Of a stretch of 64,000 nucleotides of DNA, positions 10,144 through 20,961 are shown piece by piece. The position numbers were made by a program, and so were the translations under genes. The stretch's first letter is position 1, and each line of letters starts with the position of its first letter. Source of the stretch: Effrenium voratum (Eukaryota > Sar > Dinophyceae > Suessiales > Symbiodiniaceae). The stretch covers positions 27,501 to 91,500 of the forward strand of contig CAUJNA010001022.1 of assembly GCA_963377175.1 (NCBI GenBank). Reading direction: 5' to 3'. The notes under the pieces are model-generated. The model searched no databases. It was not told where the DNA came from and was given only the letters and a program-made list of their open reading frames with translations.

Positions 10144-10551
10144 GTGAGTTCGGGTAGTCAGATGTATGCTTTCCGCTCGAGAAGCCAACTCCCTATCGTG
10201 GAAGTGCAGAGATCCCCGAAATGGCAGGCGGCTTTCGCTTTATATAAACTTCCGTGTTTGGAGGGTACCCGTTGGTCATCAACCCAAAACCTTGCAACCC
10301 CTTTGGTTGGGCTAGGTCCGTCATGGCTACCCAGAGGCTTCGTCAATCCGGACTGTGACTTCATAGTTGATAGCAGAGCTTGAACGCAATGGTGGGAGAT
10401 GGGTCGTGGCAGTTCCCAAAGTTGATTTCGCCCCCAGACATGGGCGCCTGTGTTTTTCACAGGCAAACCCGAAAAAAAAAAAGCCGATTCCATGTTGGGG
10501 TCCGAGTCCTCGTTCTCACGACACACCCATATTGCGCACCTGCCGGGAGAG

Positions 10552-10662
10552 GCGCCGCGAGTCGGACAAGAAGATGGAGAAGCTGCAGAAGGCGCGCTGC
10601 CTGCCGCAGACCGCCGGGCCGAAAGCCGCAGACCGCCGGGCCGAAAGCCGCCTGAGGCGGAG
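10552..10662 (+). CDS. Putative charged exon with 22-bp internal duplication
   Basis: Reads RRESDKKMEKLQKARCLPQT and then TAGPKAADRRAESRLRRR. A 22-bp segment beginning GCAGACCGCCGGGCC occurs twice in tandem (10606-10627 and 10628-10649). Because 22 is not a multiple of three, the second copy is read in another frame, giving QTAGPKA first and ADRRAES second. The donor is taken as GT at 10663. The acceptor is uncertain (AG at 10548-10551). No family recognised. Confidence 0.4.
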
Positions 10663-11210
10663 GTGGTGGCCTTTTTCGTGTGGTCAGGACCCTCCAAACA
10701 CCAGAAAGAAAGGGGGTCCGAACTCCCGTTGGAGAAACTCCATCTTTTTTTTTTTTCTCTCTCTCTCTCTCTCTCATTTTTCTGTTTTTGAATTTGGAGG
10801 TTTCTTTAATGTAGGGAAGCCCCAGGAGACAAGGGTACTTGGATGTTCGTTGCAAAGTTAGTTGCCGGAAAACGCCACTTGGGTTCTAAGCCAACAGGGT
10901 TATGCCCACTGAACGAGAGACCAATAAGTGGGTTATAACCGTTACGTGGTCCAAGGCGGGTTCCCAAGGCTCCCTCGGCAACCCTAAAGAACCCGTTTCA
11001 GAAACCCGAAGGAATCCTCTCAACGACCCACCCCCCGCAACGTACCTACCCCAAGTAGTGGGTGGTCAAATCTTCCCGGTTGCCATGCTCGGTTTTTGAG
11101 TTCTGTTTCTTGTTTACTAGCGGGCTGCAACAAGAAAACAGCCCGCCCAAGGGTGGAATATCCGCCTTCTTAATTCTTGACATGGATTGGGGTAGAGCAT
11201 TTTTTCACCC
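10663..11210. other. Non-coding stretch
   Basis: Starts with a T/CT tract (10743-10775). No exon recognised. The right end (11166 onward) is the beginning of the GATTGTGACTC repeat also present at 2590-2658. Confidence 0.5.
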
Positions 11211-11520
11211 AGCGGTTTTGATTGTGACTCAGGCAACCCTCAGTTGGTTTGGATCGGGATTCGAGCCGCCGAAAGAGTGCCACGAAGACAAGCTGACAAG
11301 TGTTGCAAGAGGATGACCACGAAAAGCCAGGCCGTCCTTGGACAAAAATACACCGGTCGGTTTTGATTGTGACTCAGGCAATCCTTAGTTGGATTGGTTG
11401 GGATTTGAGCAGCTGGACAAAAAGGGTCGGTTTCGATTGTGACTCAGGCAATCCTTAGTTAGTTTGGATGGGTTGGGATTTGAGCAGCTGACTCCAGCAA
11501 CCCTTAATTGGATTGGACTG
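11211..11520 (+). repeat. GATTGTGACTC tandem repeats, about 71-bp period
   Basis: Units beginning GGTTTTGATTGTGACTCAGG lie at 11211, 11355 and 11426. The last two are 71 bp apart, and the first is about twice that distance upstream with a degenerate unit between. Each continues CAATCCTTAGTTGGATTGG and GGGATTTGAGCAGCTG. A shortened unit starts near 11490. Confidence 0.7.
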
Positions 11521-11597
11521 GAAAAAACGGGGTCGGTTTTGACACACGGCTCCCTTCGACCCACTGGTCGCGCGTGGTTTTTTTCTCCTCCCGGCAG

Positions 11598-11656
11598 GTC
11601 CTGGCCAAGTACGCGCCGAAGGAGCCGGCCGTGTCCAAGGAACTGGCGGCAGCTCG
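11598..11656 (+). CDS. Putative exon (VLAKYAPKEPAVSKELAAAR)
   Basis: After a TCTCCTCCCGGCAG acceptor the island reads VLAKYAPKEPAVSKELAAAR, a clean lysine/glutamate helix with GC-ending codons throughout. No GT follows closely, so the end is placed at CG before GATTTTT, a GA-type donor. Family not recognised. Confidence 0.45.
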
Positions 11657-11802
11657 GATTTTTCGAAGGATCCGCCGTCGAGTCCGGCGGGGGTTTTGAG
11701 AGACGCCCGGGGCCGGAGAAATGGCTGGTCCGTTGTCAAAAACCGTTTTGGGATCCCATTTCGGGGTTCTGAGAGTGAACCTCTAGGGGTACCTTCCATG
11801 TC

Positions 11803-11890
11803 CATTCTTTCCAGGGATCCTTCTTTCTAAAAAACCTCCGGAAACCCGGGAAAACATGGCTGGTTCTTGCAAACAACTGTATGGCTGTGG
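11803..11890 (+). repeat. CCAGGGATCC repeat, copy 2
   Basis: Second copy of the unit at 1072-1150: CATTCTTTCCAGGGATCC and TTCTTTCTAAAAAACCTCC, then GGGAAAACATGGCTGG. Directly followed by the GGTGAATTCACC repeat. Confidence 0.5.
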
Positions 11891-11925
11891 TTGTCAAAAC
11901 CGTTTTTGGGGGGATCCCGTTTTGG

Positions 11926-12005
11926 GGTAGGTGAATTCACCACCCATTTTAGAAACCCATTTTAGGGTTGGATTGAATCGGATGTTCACTGGGTGTACGA
12001 TTTGG
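11926..12005 (+). repeat. GGTGAATTCACCACCC repeat, copy 3
   Basis: GTAGGTGAATTCACCACCC, then CCATTTTAG twice and GGATGTTCACTGGGTGTACG, as at 3715-3800. This copy has an extra CCATTTTAG block and ends at GATTTGGATGG. Confidence 0.6.
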
Positions 12006-13064
12006 ATGGCCAAATGGGGCATGCCTTTTTTCTTAGACCCAGAGAATGGCGCAACGGTCTTCTTGTTTTAGTTTTCCTTTGAATCCCACGAAAAAGGGGC
12101 TGATTCTTTTTTGGACCCAGACAATGGTCGGATTTTTTGGCGGACCCCAGAACATGGCATCGCTTGCTTTTTTGGCTTAAATCTTTGAAGCCAACCAAAC
12201 AGAAAACCCCTCAACATGACATTCCAAAACCAGAAATGGCTCCGAAAGCCTGTCATCGAAGAGTCTCTGTGCGGCGGAAGAAAGGGGGTGAGAATGCCTC
12301 TCCTGAAAAAGGCCAGATTTGTTCGAGATTGTCCAGTGCGGGCTCGCCAGACGAACGACCAAACAAAACCCAAGGCTTGTTGCATGGGCCCAACATATTG
12401 GCCACCGGATCCCTGGTCCCGCGGTCATCAATACGAGCGGAAGCTCGCTGGTGGTGTTGTCACCTGGGAATCCAAATGTGTGGGTACAATGGCGGTTCAA
12501 GCACGGGAGATGTGTTTGTTTTTTTCTTCCAACCGCCTGTCTTGTTGGGCCAGTGAACCAAAAGCCAAGATGACAATCCCACTGGTCCTCGTAGCACTCT
12601 TCATAGTTGAAATATGGCTGGCCATCCTTCACAACGGAAGGATGATCTGAATAAATCTCTAAGACAGGGTGTTAGGGCAAGTGACCAACAAAATCCACAA
12701 ACTTCTTGTAAGGAATCCTTCAAAGTGAAGCGCACCTTCATGGGCTTTCGCTCCTTTTACCCGGCATGGACGCCCTCGGGATCTTCTTTTCGACTTTCGG
12801 ACGGAATCTTTTCAATGGACACCTGTAAATTGATCAAGGGGAAATCCAGTGGCTGTCAGAACCCCTCTTGGACACCTATAAATTGAATCAACTTCAGGGG
12901 AAGTAAGAATGGACAAAAGCCAATGGTGAAGAGCCGGCCGGCGGTTTTGTGGGGTTGAAGCCACATTTTAGCTTTGCACTTTCCCGGTTTTTTGGGATGG
13001 GTCCAATGGGACCCTGGTTCCGGAAACTGTCAGAATTCTCCCTTGGAGCTCGGCCTCGCCCGAG
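12006..13064. other. Non-coding stretch
   Basis: No exon recognised. Opposite-strand open frames of 100-150 codons at 12137-12650 overlap each other fully and have no coding-like composition, so neither is called. Confidence 0.4.
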
Positions 13065-13117
13065 GCATTGGTGCAGCAGCACTACAGGCTGTTGCCGAGA
13101 AACGCCATCGACAAGGC
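13065..13117 (+). CDS. Putative exon (ALVQQHYRLLPRNAIDK)
   Basis: CTCGCCCGAG is followed by 53 nt reading ALVQQHYRLLPRNAIDK plus GC, then a GTGAGA donor at 13118. The reading is well composed and both boundaries are reasonable. No family recognised. Confidence 0.45.
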
Positions 13118-14088
13118 GTGAGAGCCAGGCACGGCTTTCAGCGGGACCCGGTCGGAGGAAAGAAACCAGCCGTTTTTGCATCTCCCCTTGGATGGACGCC
13201 GGTCACTGGCAGAGTTGAACAGCCTTTTTGATTTTTAAACTGTCAGAGTTTTTGTTCTTCTCCCCACTTCTCAAACAACTGGAGATCCTTGTTGGAGGAA
13301 CCTAGTTCTGGGATGTGAGAAACACAGAACCACGTGGCGGTTTCTCCTTCTTGGGGACGAATCGCGCCCGCTGCTGTTGGTGTGTTGGCCCGTGCTTGAT
13401 TTTTGAAAAGGTTTGAATTTGGAGTCGAGGAAGGCTGAGCCTGAAAAAAGGCGGCTGATCGAATGGGGCGCTTTTTGGGGCCCCAACCCAAAAATCATGA
13501 CGGTGAAGTGGAAAGGGACCTGACATCATTTGGGTGGTTGGATTTGTGCCCGGCAGGTTTTTGGTGGTGTGAGTTCCAAGTGAAAGTTTACAGAAGTGTT
13601 GAGTAAATTTAAAGGGAGTGTCAACTGGAACATACACGTATAACGACCTGATGCTTCAACAGGGACAACCTCCAACTTACGCATCCAGCATTGCAGTCTG
13701 TTTCAAGAATTAACTTGTTCCGTGAGCTCCGTGGGGTAGACCCTTTCGGGCATCACGGGGATGAATGTGTCTAGCGGCCGTTTTTGAAGGTGTTCCAAGC
13801 AATAAGCCTCATAGTTGCTGGATTTCCGTGCAGCTCGAATGGTGCGAGCTGACCTGTTTTTCTGTTTTTTCTTTTTTGCCATGCCTTTCAGGTGACAAAC
13901 TTCTGATGAGATATTTTCTGGGTCACAGTGTTGGTCGGGCTCCCAGAAATTCCCAGCTTGGCACCGGTATGGCGAAACGCTTTGAACTTTTCAAAGTGAA
14001 CTTTTCAAAGAGGCTTGACTGGCCAACTCAACTCCTTTCAGTGCATGGGGAATTGCGGAATCGCCGCTGGCCCCCGAACATCCCTTAG

Positions 14089-14160
14089 CTTGCCCCCGCC
14101 GGCCGCGTTTGCGATGCGGCCTGGTTTCGCGAGGGGCCCCGATGTTTCGCTCGGAAGGAC
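14089..14160 (+). CDS. Putative exon, end uncertain
   Basis: After an AACATCCCTTAG acceptor the island reads LPPPAAFAMRPGFARGPDVS. The donor is unclear (GT at 14144 or a GA type near 14156). Proline-rich reading, low confidence. Confidence 0.25.
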
Positions 14161-14218
14161 CAAGCACTCTGGGCGTGTCTCGTTTTTTAGGGTACTCTCT
14201 GCAGGGCAGCTAGTTCAA

Positions 14219-14340
14219 CTTGGTGGCTCCCAGCCATCCGGTCCCTTAGCTTTTTAGCCTTTTTGTGTTTCGTGGTAGTTTCCATTTAAACCACTAATGA
14301 GTTAGTCACTTTTAGCAGATCAGAAAACGGGCAGCCCAGT
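14219..14340 (+). repeat. CCAGCCATCCGG repeat, copy 1
   Basis: Begins CTTGGTGGCTCCCAGCCATC, then CCTTAGCTTTTTAGCC, GTGGTAGTTTCCATTTAAAC and CACTTTTAGCAGATCAG, ending AAAACGGGCAGCCCAGT. About 120 bp. Copies also at 16309, 21651, 22078, 30100, 30360, 32380 and 37966, all on the plus strand. Fuller copies contain CTAAAAGTTAAAAACTTTTAG, a 9-bp stem with a 3-base loop. Confidence 0.75.
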
Positions 14341-16308
14341 CAAGACGGTCTTGCGACCGGCAACGTGACACGTCCAGCGCTGCCATTGGGAAGCATCATG
14401 CCCCATGCTGGGGGGGTCCAAAGGGTTGGAGGTGTGTCTTAAAATATAGGGGGGGGGACCTCCATCGCGGCAAGGTCTTTCGCTTGGTTTCCTTTTAAAA
14501 GCCACTCTAAAAATCTGGCCTCAACAAAAAGACATTTCATTTGGAAGAAGGGAAGGGGAAAGGGAATGTGCTCCATCCTTGCATTTTGCAGATTTGGTTT
14601 GACTTTGGTCTTTTTCTTCACTTGGGTATGGTGAAACAAATAAACCACCAGGATACGGACTGAATCTGGGTCCCTTCCTTTTTAGAAGGGGAACCCATTT
14701 TTCGGATTACCCTATGTTTGACGCATGGCCATGAATCACCGTCTATTCTTCCAAAAGGACATGGTCGTTCCATGACCTGAAGCCATGGGGCTCTTGTTGC
14801 TGGTGCTCAATGGGGAATGACCGTTCCGGGCTTTGGGAGCAAACTTAAGGATTATCCGACCCTCCCAGTCTGGTTCGCAGCACATGGGTGCTTTCTTCCG
14901 GTGCGACATCGGACAGGTCGCCTCGAAGAGGCGACTTTCGCCACAGTTGGGCCTTGGGCTGCGTGAATCCTCTGCGCCTGCGCCCGAAGGCACGCAAGGA
15001 AAAGGGGCTGAGTCCGAGTCACAAGGTGCGGGGGCCTGGGGTGGAGCGATTGCTCCATAGAATCCGTGATGCGAATGTCAACAGCATTGGGTTTTCATTA
15101 AAAAATGGTTTCTAGTCATAAAACAAACACACCAACCCATATTTTTTATTCATCAAAACCACGGCAACCCAATGTGTGTGTGTGTGTGTCTTTTTAAACA
15201 CCAATGTTGGTTTGATTTTTCCAAAGTACAAAGTTGCAACGCGGCTTCAGCGACTCAAGGGATGGGAGCAGGGGACGAGTAGCAGAAGAACGAACAGAGT
15301 TTTGATGGGCAGGATCTCTGCCACTCCGGACCAGAAGCACCTTTAAAAGCAACATCAATAGGGTTCAGCCTTGCCTGTGTCTTTTTTTGAGATTTCGGTG
15401 ACAGCCGCTGAAATCCAAGAGGTCCCGAATCGACTCGGCGCCTTTCTTGACTGAAATGATGCTGTGCCGACCAGTCCATCCCGCAGCGAAGCAGGCCCAC
15501 AGCGAAGCTTTGCGCCACACGACACAGTTCGTTTCGAGCATTCCGACCTTTTGGACTCTGTACCTTGCGCTAATCCCACATCTGCTTCTCGGATTTCTTC
15601 AGCGCGTGCCCCCCTTTTTTCGAGGTTCTGACACCGGTTCAGAGTGAAGCCCATCTCGCGCGTTGGGTTTTGGGATTTTGGGACTCGCGCCGAGCTGGTA
15701 GCGCATCCTTTTTCCGATCTGGCCTGTGCCAGCGATCCGGCAGTCCTTGCCACCGCCGGGCGCCTGGGCAGTCGGAGCCTGGTCGTTTGTATTTTATCAA
15801 TCTGGGGTCAAGTTTTATTATTTCATATCTTGAGGTATATCCGCCTGTCTCAATATCGGGGAATCTCCAAAATGATGGTTCCCCAATCAGTGTTCCTTTG
15901 CCCCAACAAAAAGCGTACCCTGAGAAAGAAGCGTGCCCGTCCATGGATCCGCTTTGGTTCGCATCCGCTGATTGCCTGGCCTTCCAATCCTGGACTTTTT
16001 GGATGCCATCCAAGCGTTGTTCCCAGAGATGCTAGCACAATCACAGCGCGTTTATCCATTTTGCCAAAAAAAACACCAGGGACAAATTGTCAAGATCAAT
16101 CTGAAGGACACCACATTCGGATACTTAGTCGATCACTTGTCTGTCGTGCCTGGCTAAATTCAATTTCGCAGGCTTGAGTTGGCAGCATGACCAAATCGCT
16201 GAACGTCGAACGTGCTGGACAAAATGAAGGGACGTGTTTCTTCCCAGCGTTCTGGTTTCGACCATGTAGGACTTTCTGGAGTCTCACACACATTGAGGCA
16301 AGACTGTG
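14341..16308. other. Mostly non-coding; weak coding-like patches
   Basis: GC-rich patches at 14890-15030 (one frame reads NPLRLRPKARKEKGLSPSHK before GTGCGG) and at 15470-15780 could be exons, but both are open in several frames. A GT microsatellite lies at 15174-15190. Nothing else recognised. Confidence 0.4.
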
Positions 16309-16432
16309 CTTGGTGGCTCCCAGCCATCCGGTTCCTTAGCTTTTTGGCCTTTTAGTGTTTAGTGGTAGTTTCCAGTCAACCCACTAAGAGTTGGTCACTT
16401 TTAGCGGGGGATCAGAAAACGGGCCGCCCAGT
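16309..16432 (+). repeat. CCAGCCATCCGG repeat, copy 2
   Basis: Close copy of 14219-14340, identical over CTTGGTGGCTCCCAGCCATC and the final CAGAAAACGGGC-GCCCAGT. Confidence 0.75.
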
Positions 16433-17369
16433 GTGGTGCTTGGAGAAACTGGACAATCCGACGAGTCGACAATTCTGATCAAAGGGCGTGACTTCATTTC
16501 AGCAGGGCCCATCTGGGGAAAATCAGCAATCTCGTCATGGCCGGTCTTTGGTGTGACCGAATCGCCCCTGAGAGGCGTTTTGGAAACACACACACACATG
16601 GCTAAGGGGTAGACAGACCTTTTGCCGAGGGGAGTAGAGCAACCTGTAGTGTAGACCGCCTCAATGTCAGGTCCCTTGATTTTGGTAGGGCAACACAGCT
16701 GGGCAGAATTCGTACAGCCAGCTCACCGACCGGAACTGAAACAAGCTCACGTGTGAACATCCTAGGAAGGTTCCCTTGCTCCCAACTTGGGGTTTGTTTC
16801 GTTATTTGTCCAAATGTTTCATTTTTCGGGGTTTGTCTTTTTGAGGACACCCAAGAAACGTGGTTTTGCTTGTGGTTTTCCTTCAAACAGACCCATTTGG
16901 TGACTCGCCAAGAAGCATGTAGAAGTTGATCAGGTGGGAAGGTGGCCGTTGCGTTTTCGGCTTTCTGGGGGTTTCTCAAAATAGTTGTTTTTTTTGCTTG
17001 AAAGGGACACAGACAACAAGAAACACGCACACACACACACACAGTTTGGGTGGGGTTCTCTACTCCGAGACCAACCCATCCAGACCTGTTGGGACTTTGA
17101 GCCCGCCGCATTTTTGTTGGAGTTGTTGCATCAATTTGGGTCGAGAAAAACCAACTGACGAAGCCACCCGAGATCAAGAGCCCGAGATCAAGAGCCCGAG
17201 GCCATGAACGGCAAGTTACACGAAAACCTCCAGGCGCCTCGCTTCGCCACGCCCGCAAAAAGAACCCGACTCGGCCGACTTATTTCGTCGGGGCTCGGTT
17301 GATTGGGGTAATCGGGCGGGTAGCGACCAAACGTGATGTTTGTTGTTCAACAAGATGCAATGAATACTC
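16433..17369. other. Non-coding stretch
   Basis: Short CA microsatellites at 16590 and 17027-17041. A 218-codon minus-strand open frame (16602-17258) has mixed composition and no splice context and is not called. A GC-rich patch at 17220-17290 is ambiguous on both strands. Confidence 0.4.
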
Positions 17370-17471
17370 TCTCTCCCTCCCACTAACATGGCACCTGAAA
17401 GGGGTCCCTCCAAGAGAAAACTGATCTTTCAGGTACCCTCAGGTGCACATGTTAGTGGGAGGAAGGGTATA
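17370..17471. mobile_element. MITE-like element, copy 1
   Basis: About 100 bp bounded by CTCCCTCCCACTAACATG on the left and CATGTTAGTGGGAGGAAGGG on the right, which are inverted copies of each other. A second inner pair (GGCACCTGA / TCAGGTGCA) extends the stem. Copies at 21969-22071 and 29092-29191 have the same ends with different middles. No target-site duplication could be fixed. A non-autonomous DNA transposon is the simplest explanation. Confidence 0.65.
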
Positions 17472-17641
17472 GGATTATTTTAGACTTTTTTACGTTGAAC
17501 AAGCAAATCTTCCATGGAGAATTGTGAGCATTGGACGGGGTTCCCCTGTTCTGGCCTGCGAGAAGCGTGCGCAAATGGCACACAGGATGCTCCGGGGACT
17601 CTGGGGGAGGTCTAAGGCATTTTGTAGGCCAACCTCTGCTA

Positions 17642-17749
17642 GGTCCCCAGTAGTGCCCTTTTACCCTTTTTTGGGAGGAGGGTTCCTCTACCAAAATCGA
17701 GTACAGAAAATAGGGTACCCTTATTCTAGCCCCTCTACTGGAGGACCTA
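17642..17749 (+). repeat. GAGGGTTCCCCTACT repeat, copy 2
   Basis: GGTCCCCAGTAGTGCCC, GGGAGGAGGGTTCCTCTACC, then GGGTACCCTTATTCTAGCCC and CTCTACTGGAGGACC. Closest to the copy at 32216-32318. Confidence 0.65.
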
Positions 17750-18800
17750 GTCTGGTTTGGGCGCGTTTCTCCCGAAATGAATGCACAGTCGCATCTTCGA
17801 GCAGACTTGCAGGCAAGAAACTGCAACCTCCACAACACCGCACAGGAGTTAGTCAAACAGGATTGACGCTCGTTAAGCATTCATTTTTTTTTTTTAAATA
17901 TATATATATATATATAACGTTAGTTTGGTTAGAAATTGATGGCACTGGTTTAGATTGGGTTTATTCCATTTACCAGGGCCGTCTATTTGTCCATCAGGTC
18001 ACAACAGCACTCTCGAAGCATTTGCTTCTGAAAAAGCCTTGCTGATCTTCCAAGCTTTTCAACGGCTGAATATTTCTGGCAGGGGGATGGGCGTATTTTT
18101 CCTGAAGCCTAACGTAACATGAGGGGCCAGATGCAGTAATTGACTAGCATTCTTTTGTACATGTGCTTTAATATTGGTTTCCACTTTAACCCGCAGTCCC
18201 CAAACACATCCCCATGCGGGGGGGCGGGAAGCGGCCCCTTATCAACACACTGTTCAACGAGCATTGACAACCCTTCCAGTCAAAACGGCAGTTGTCTCTG
18301 CCCAAGCCCCGCTCTCAAATTGAGATGCGCCGCGCTTGACAACTGTGTTTTTTCTTGTTATTCTTGCGAATTCTTCAGTGTATTCCTTCAAAGAACCCAG
18401 CACGACCATGGCTGCGTCAACCATGGCTACACTGGAAGGTGTGTTCTTACCATGTTGCCACCATGCGCGCACCAACAATGATTGCACTGGAACGCCATGC
18501 ACTCAACCACTATGATCAAGGACTGCGCCGAGACTTGCTTCTTTTCATATTGTCACCATGCACGCAACATCCACGACCGCGCTGGGACGTGACACAGCCA
18601 TATAGGTGTGTGAAAGGAATTGAACCCCATGGTCGCTCTTGGGTCGGAGTCGCTGTACCCTTTTCACCCAAGTCAGGCAAAGAGAGCTCGAGCAGTCCCC
18701 AAAACATAGATGTTTCGTTTGGTGTTGGTTTCAAAGCATCTCCCATCACCTTTTGGGCATTGAGGTAAGTTTCCAGGGCTGAAGAGGGAGGTTCACGGTG
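17750..18800. other. Non-coding stretch with AT tract and degenerate duplication
   Basis: A T-run followed by (TA)n at 17885-17917. At about 18400-18590 two degenerate copies of a roughly 90-110 bp unit carry CCATGCGCGCACCAAC / CCATGCACGCAACATC and GCACTGGAACG / GCGCTGGGACG. No exon recognised. Confidence 0.45.
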
Positions 18801-18807
18801 TTTCGAC

Positions 18808-18945
18808 CCCAAACCCCAAAACCCCCCAAAACCCCCCAAAACCCCCCAAAACCCCCCAAAACCCCCCCCAAAACCCCCCAAAACCCCCCAAAACCCCCCC
18901 CAAAACCCCCCAAAACCCCCCAAAACCCCCCCCCCCCCCCCCCCC
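18808..18945. repeat. CCCCCCAAAA tandem repeat
   Basis: About 13 units of C6-7 A4 ending in a run of about 17 C. The minus strand is (GGGGGGTTTT)n, strongly capable of G-quadruplex formation and superficially like C4A4 telomeric repeats. Minus-strand ORFs across it are glycine-rich artefacts. Confidence 0.9.
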
Positions 18946-19015
18946 AAAAGCCCAAGAAGACGCGCAAAAGACCCCCCCCCCATGTTTACAAGGTAAAGCA
19001 AGGTAAAAACCAAAG

Positions 19016-19141
19016 GGCCTCGCCTTTTTGTCGACGTTGAAGGTGAAAAACACCTTCATCGACGTGCCTGGGAACCCGGAGGATGACGATGTGTCGGCCG
19101 CCAGGGCCTCAGGGCTGAGAGCGAGCGAGCGAGCGAGTCCT
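19016..19141 (+). CDS. Putative exon with KNTFIDVP motif
   Basis: After ACCAAAG the island reads GLAFLSTLKVKNTFIDVPGN, then PEDDDVSAARASGLRASERA. The VKNTFI-D-P block followed by an acidic stretch resembles a motif that I recall near the N terminus of many dinoflagellate proteins, where it precedes a basic Ser/Pro-rich segment. This is the main taxonomic clue in the first half of the window. The 3' boundary is not clear. GT occurs at 19142, and GA donors are possible earlier. The role of the motif is unknown to me. Confidence 0.5.
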
Positions 19142-20461
19142 GTCAGTGGAGAATCAACCCAGGGGGGTTTGGGGAATTTGAACCGTTTGGGAATTTGAAC
19201 TCCCTGCCACGGAGGAACAAAAAAAACAGCCGTTGGGTGTCTTTTTGTCGTTGTTGTTGTCCGTGCCACGGGAAAAAAAGAAAAAGACATCAAAACAGCA
19301 CTTGGGTGTTTCTTTTTGTTTCTTGGTGCGATCACGTGGGGAATCTTGGACCGATCAGTTTCTTCAGGCACCCAATCCAATCCCAATTGTCCAGTGACCC
19401 TAAAAATACTTGGAACAGTTTTAAAAGTTGATCCGCTAAGCAAACCTGCAAACGGAAACCGTGCCGCTGAAAAACCACAAAAAAAAGGCGCTCTTTTTTT
19501 CTTGCTGGTGCTATAGGTGGGCAATGACCAAAGAAGTGTTTGGAATGAGCCTAGGGGCCCTTCAAAAAGAAGACCACCAGTTGGATGGGTTTTCTTGGGG
19601 TCATTCCAATTCTCATTCTCGGCTGAGCACCAGCAAGTTGTTTGATTATGGCGGTGGTTCCTGGTTTTTTGAGGGGCTTTTCTTCGGGCCTGGCTTAAAG
19701 AACAATAACCAAAAGAACTTCTCTTGGGCTTGGTTTAAAGTCACCACAAAAGGTTTCTTTGTTTGGCTCAGTTTAAAGAAAGGCCGAAAGGCCAACCAAA
19801 GCCATTTAGGCAGGTCCCCATAAATGCCGACACTCATATCGCTGTTTTTTTTTTGGGGGGGGGTCCTTCAAAACACAACACAGCCGTATGTTTGAACCAC
19901 TATTGTTCAAACACACAAGTCTCTACCAAAAGATGGCACAGCAGGCTGCAGCTAGGCTGAGTCACAGGAATTTCCAAACAAGCTCCTTTTGGTTTCCACA
20001 GAGAAGCATGGGTTGGTTCTTCCAAACAGCTGTTGCTAGTTGCCACACCGCGGGATTCGATTCTATGGGAAAGCTCCATGGGCCTATGGATCTTCCAAGC
20101 TCAAGTTGTTGAAATATTACGTTTACATTGCAATCACACCACCTCGGATCACAAACTGCATTGCCTTGCGTGTATATAAATGTTAAGAGCGGGAACCATG
20201 CAAAAGGGTTAGACCTGAACTCCACCGAAATCTAATGTCCACCAAGTGTTCTCACTAAAAAAAATACCCACATGGGGTATCCTTTTTTCGGCACCCCCCC
20301 AAAAAAAAAGAAAGAAAGGGCGGTATCCCCTTTGATTTCCCTTCAAACAAACCCAGAAAGGGTGCCCTTTAAAAAAATCAAACACATCATAGCCACATGA
20401 ATCTTGCACTTCACCGCCGCGCACCGCTCGGCGACAGGCAGTTTCCATTTCAAAGCGCCAG
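19142..20461. other. Non-coding stretch
   Basis: No exon recognised. TTT- and GTT-rich intron-like sequence with a G-run at 19855-19862. The segment 20255-20360 contains inverted pieces of the GGTACC/TTTAAA type. Confidence 0.4.
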
Positions 20462-20496
20462 GCGCGGGAGCGGAAAGAAGAACTTGGCTGGGCGGG
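20462..20496 (+). CDS. Putative 35-nt exon (ARERKEELGWA)
   Basis: CAAAGCGCCAG is followed by 35 nt reading ARERKEELGWA plus two bases, then GTCCCT. Same length and same basic/acidic helix style as the islands at 7361 and 28966. Confidence 0.35.
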
Positions 20497-20910
20497 GTCC
20501 CTATACTTCCCTTTTTGGTTTTCACCTTTTTGGTTCATGAAAGGTTCAGTGCCCCTTGGTGGGGGTGATATGTTTTATGGGGACATATTTCGGGAGCCCT
20601 GTTTGTAGGCACAAGGTTGCCGAACTCCTCAGGGCTGTTCTGAGCGGCCAGGATTTTTTTTTTTAGCCACGGCCTTTGGAAGATTTGGTTCCCCTGGCCT
20701 TTCTGAGCGGCCTGGGGCGACTTTTATCCCGGCCCGGGATGTGCCTTTGGTATGTGGGCGGGCGGCCTCGAGAGATCACCTCCTGGTGGAAATTTTGGGG
20801 TGGCGAGAACTCCAGCGAAGAGTCTCGGACAACCGGCGCAGCCCATTTTCATCAAGGCACCGGGTGCACCAAAGAGCTCCGCAAAAAGCTCCGAACTTCG
20901 GGCCCCCAAG

Positions 20911-20961
20911 TTTGAACCGCGGGCCAACGACGAGACCCTGCCTTTGGCCTTCCTCGCAAAG
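20911..20961 (+). CDS. Putative exon (FEPRANDETLPLAFLAK)
   Basis: GGGCCCCCAAG is followed by exactly 17 codons, FEPRANDETLPLAFLAK, then GTGGCC. Clean phase-0 boundaries on both sides and a protein-like reading. Sequence to the left (20870-20910) is open in the same frame, so the exon could start earlier. Confidence 0.45.

Noticed and set aside
16602..17258. 218-codon minus-strand frame
   Set aside because: Composition is mixed and changes character several times, with no splice signals and no recurring motif.
18808..18945. Telomere
   Set aside because: The repeat is C6A4 with variable C counts, internal to the sequence and flanked by ordinary DNA on both sides.
18516..19524. Glycine-rich minus-strand frames, one of 243 codons
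   Set aside because: They translate the C6A4 repeat, and the adjoining sequence is better explained by the plus-strand island.
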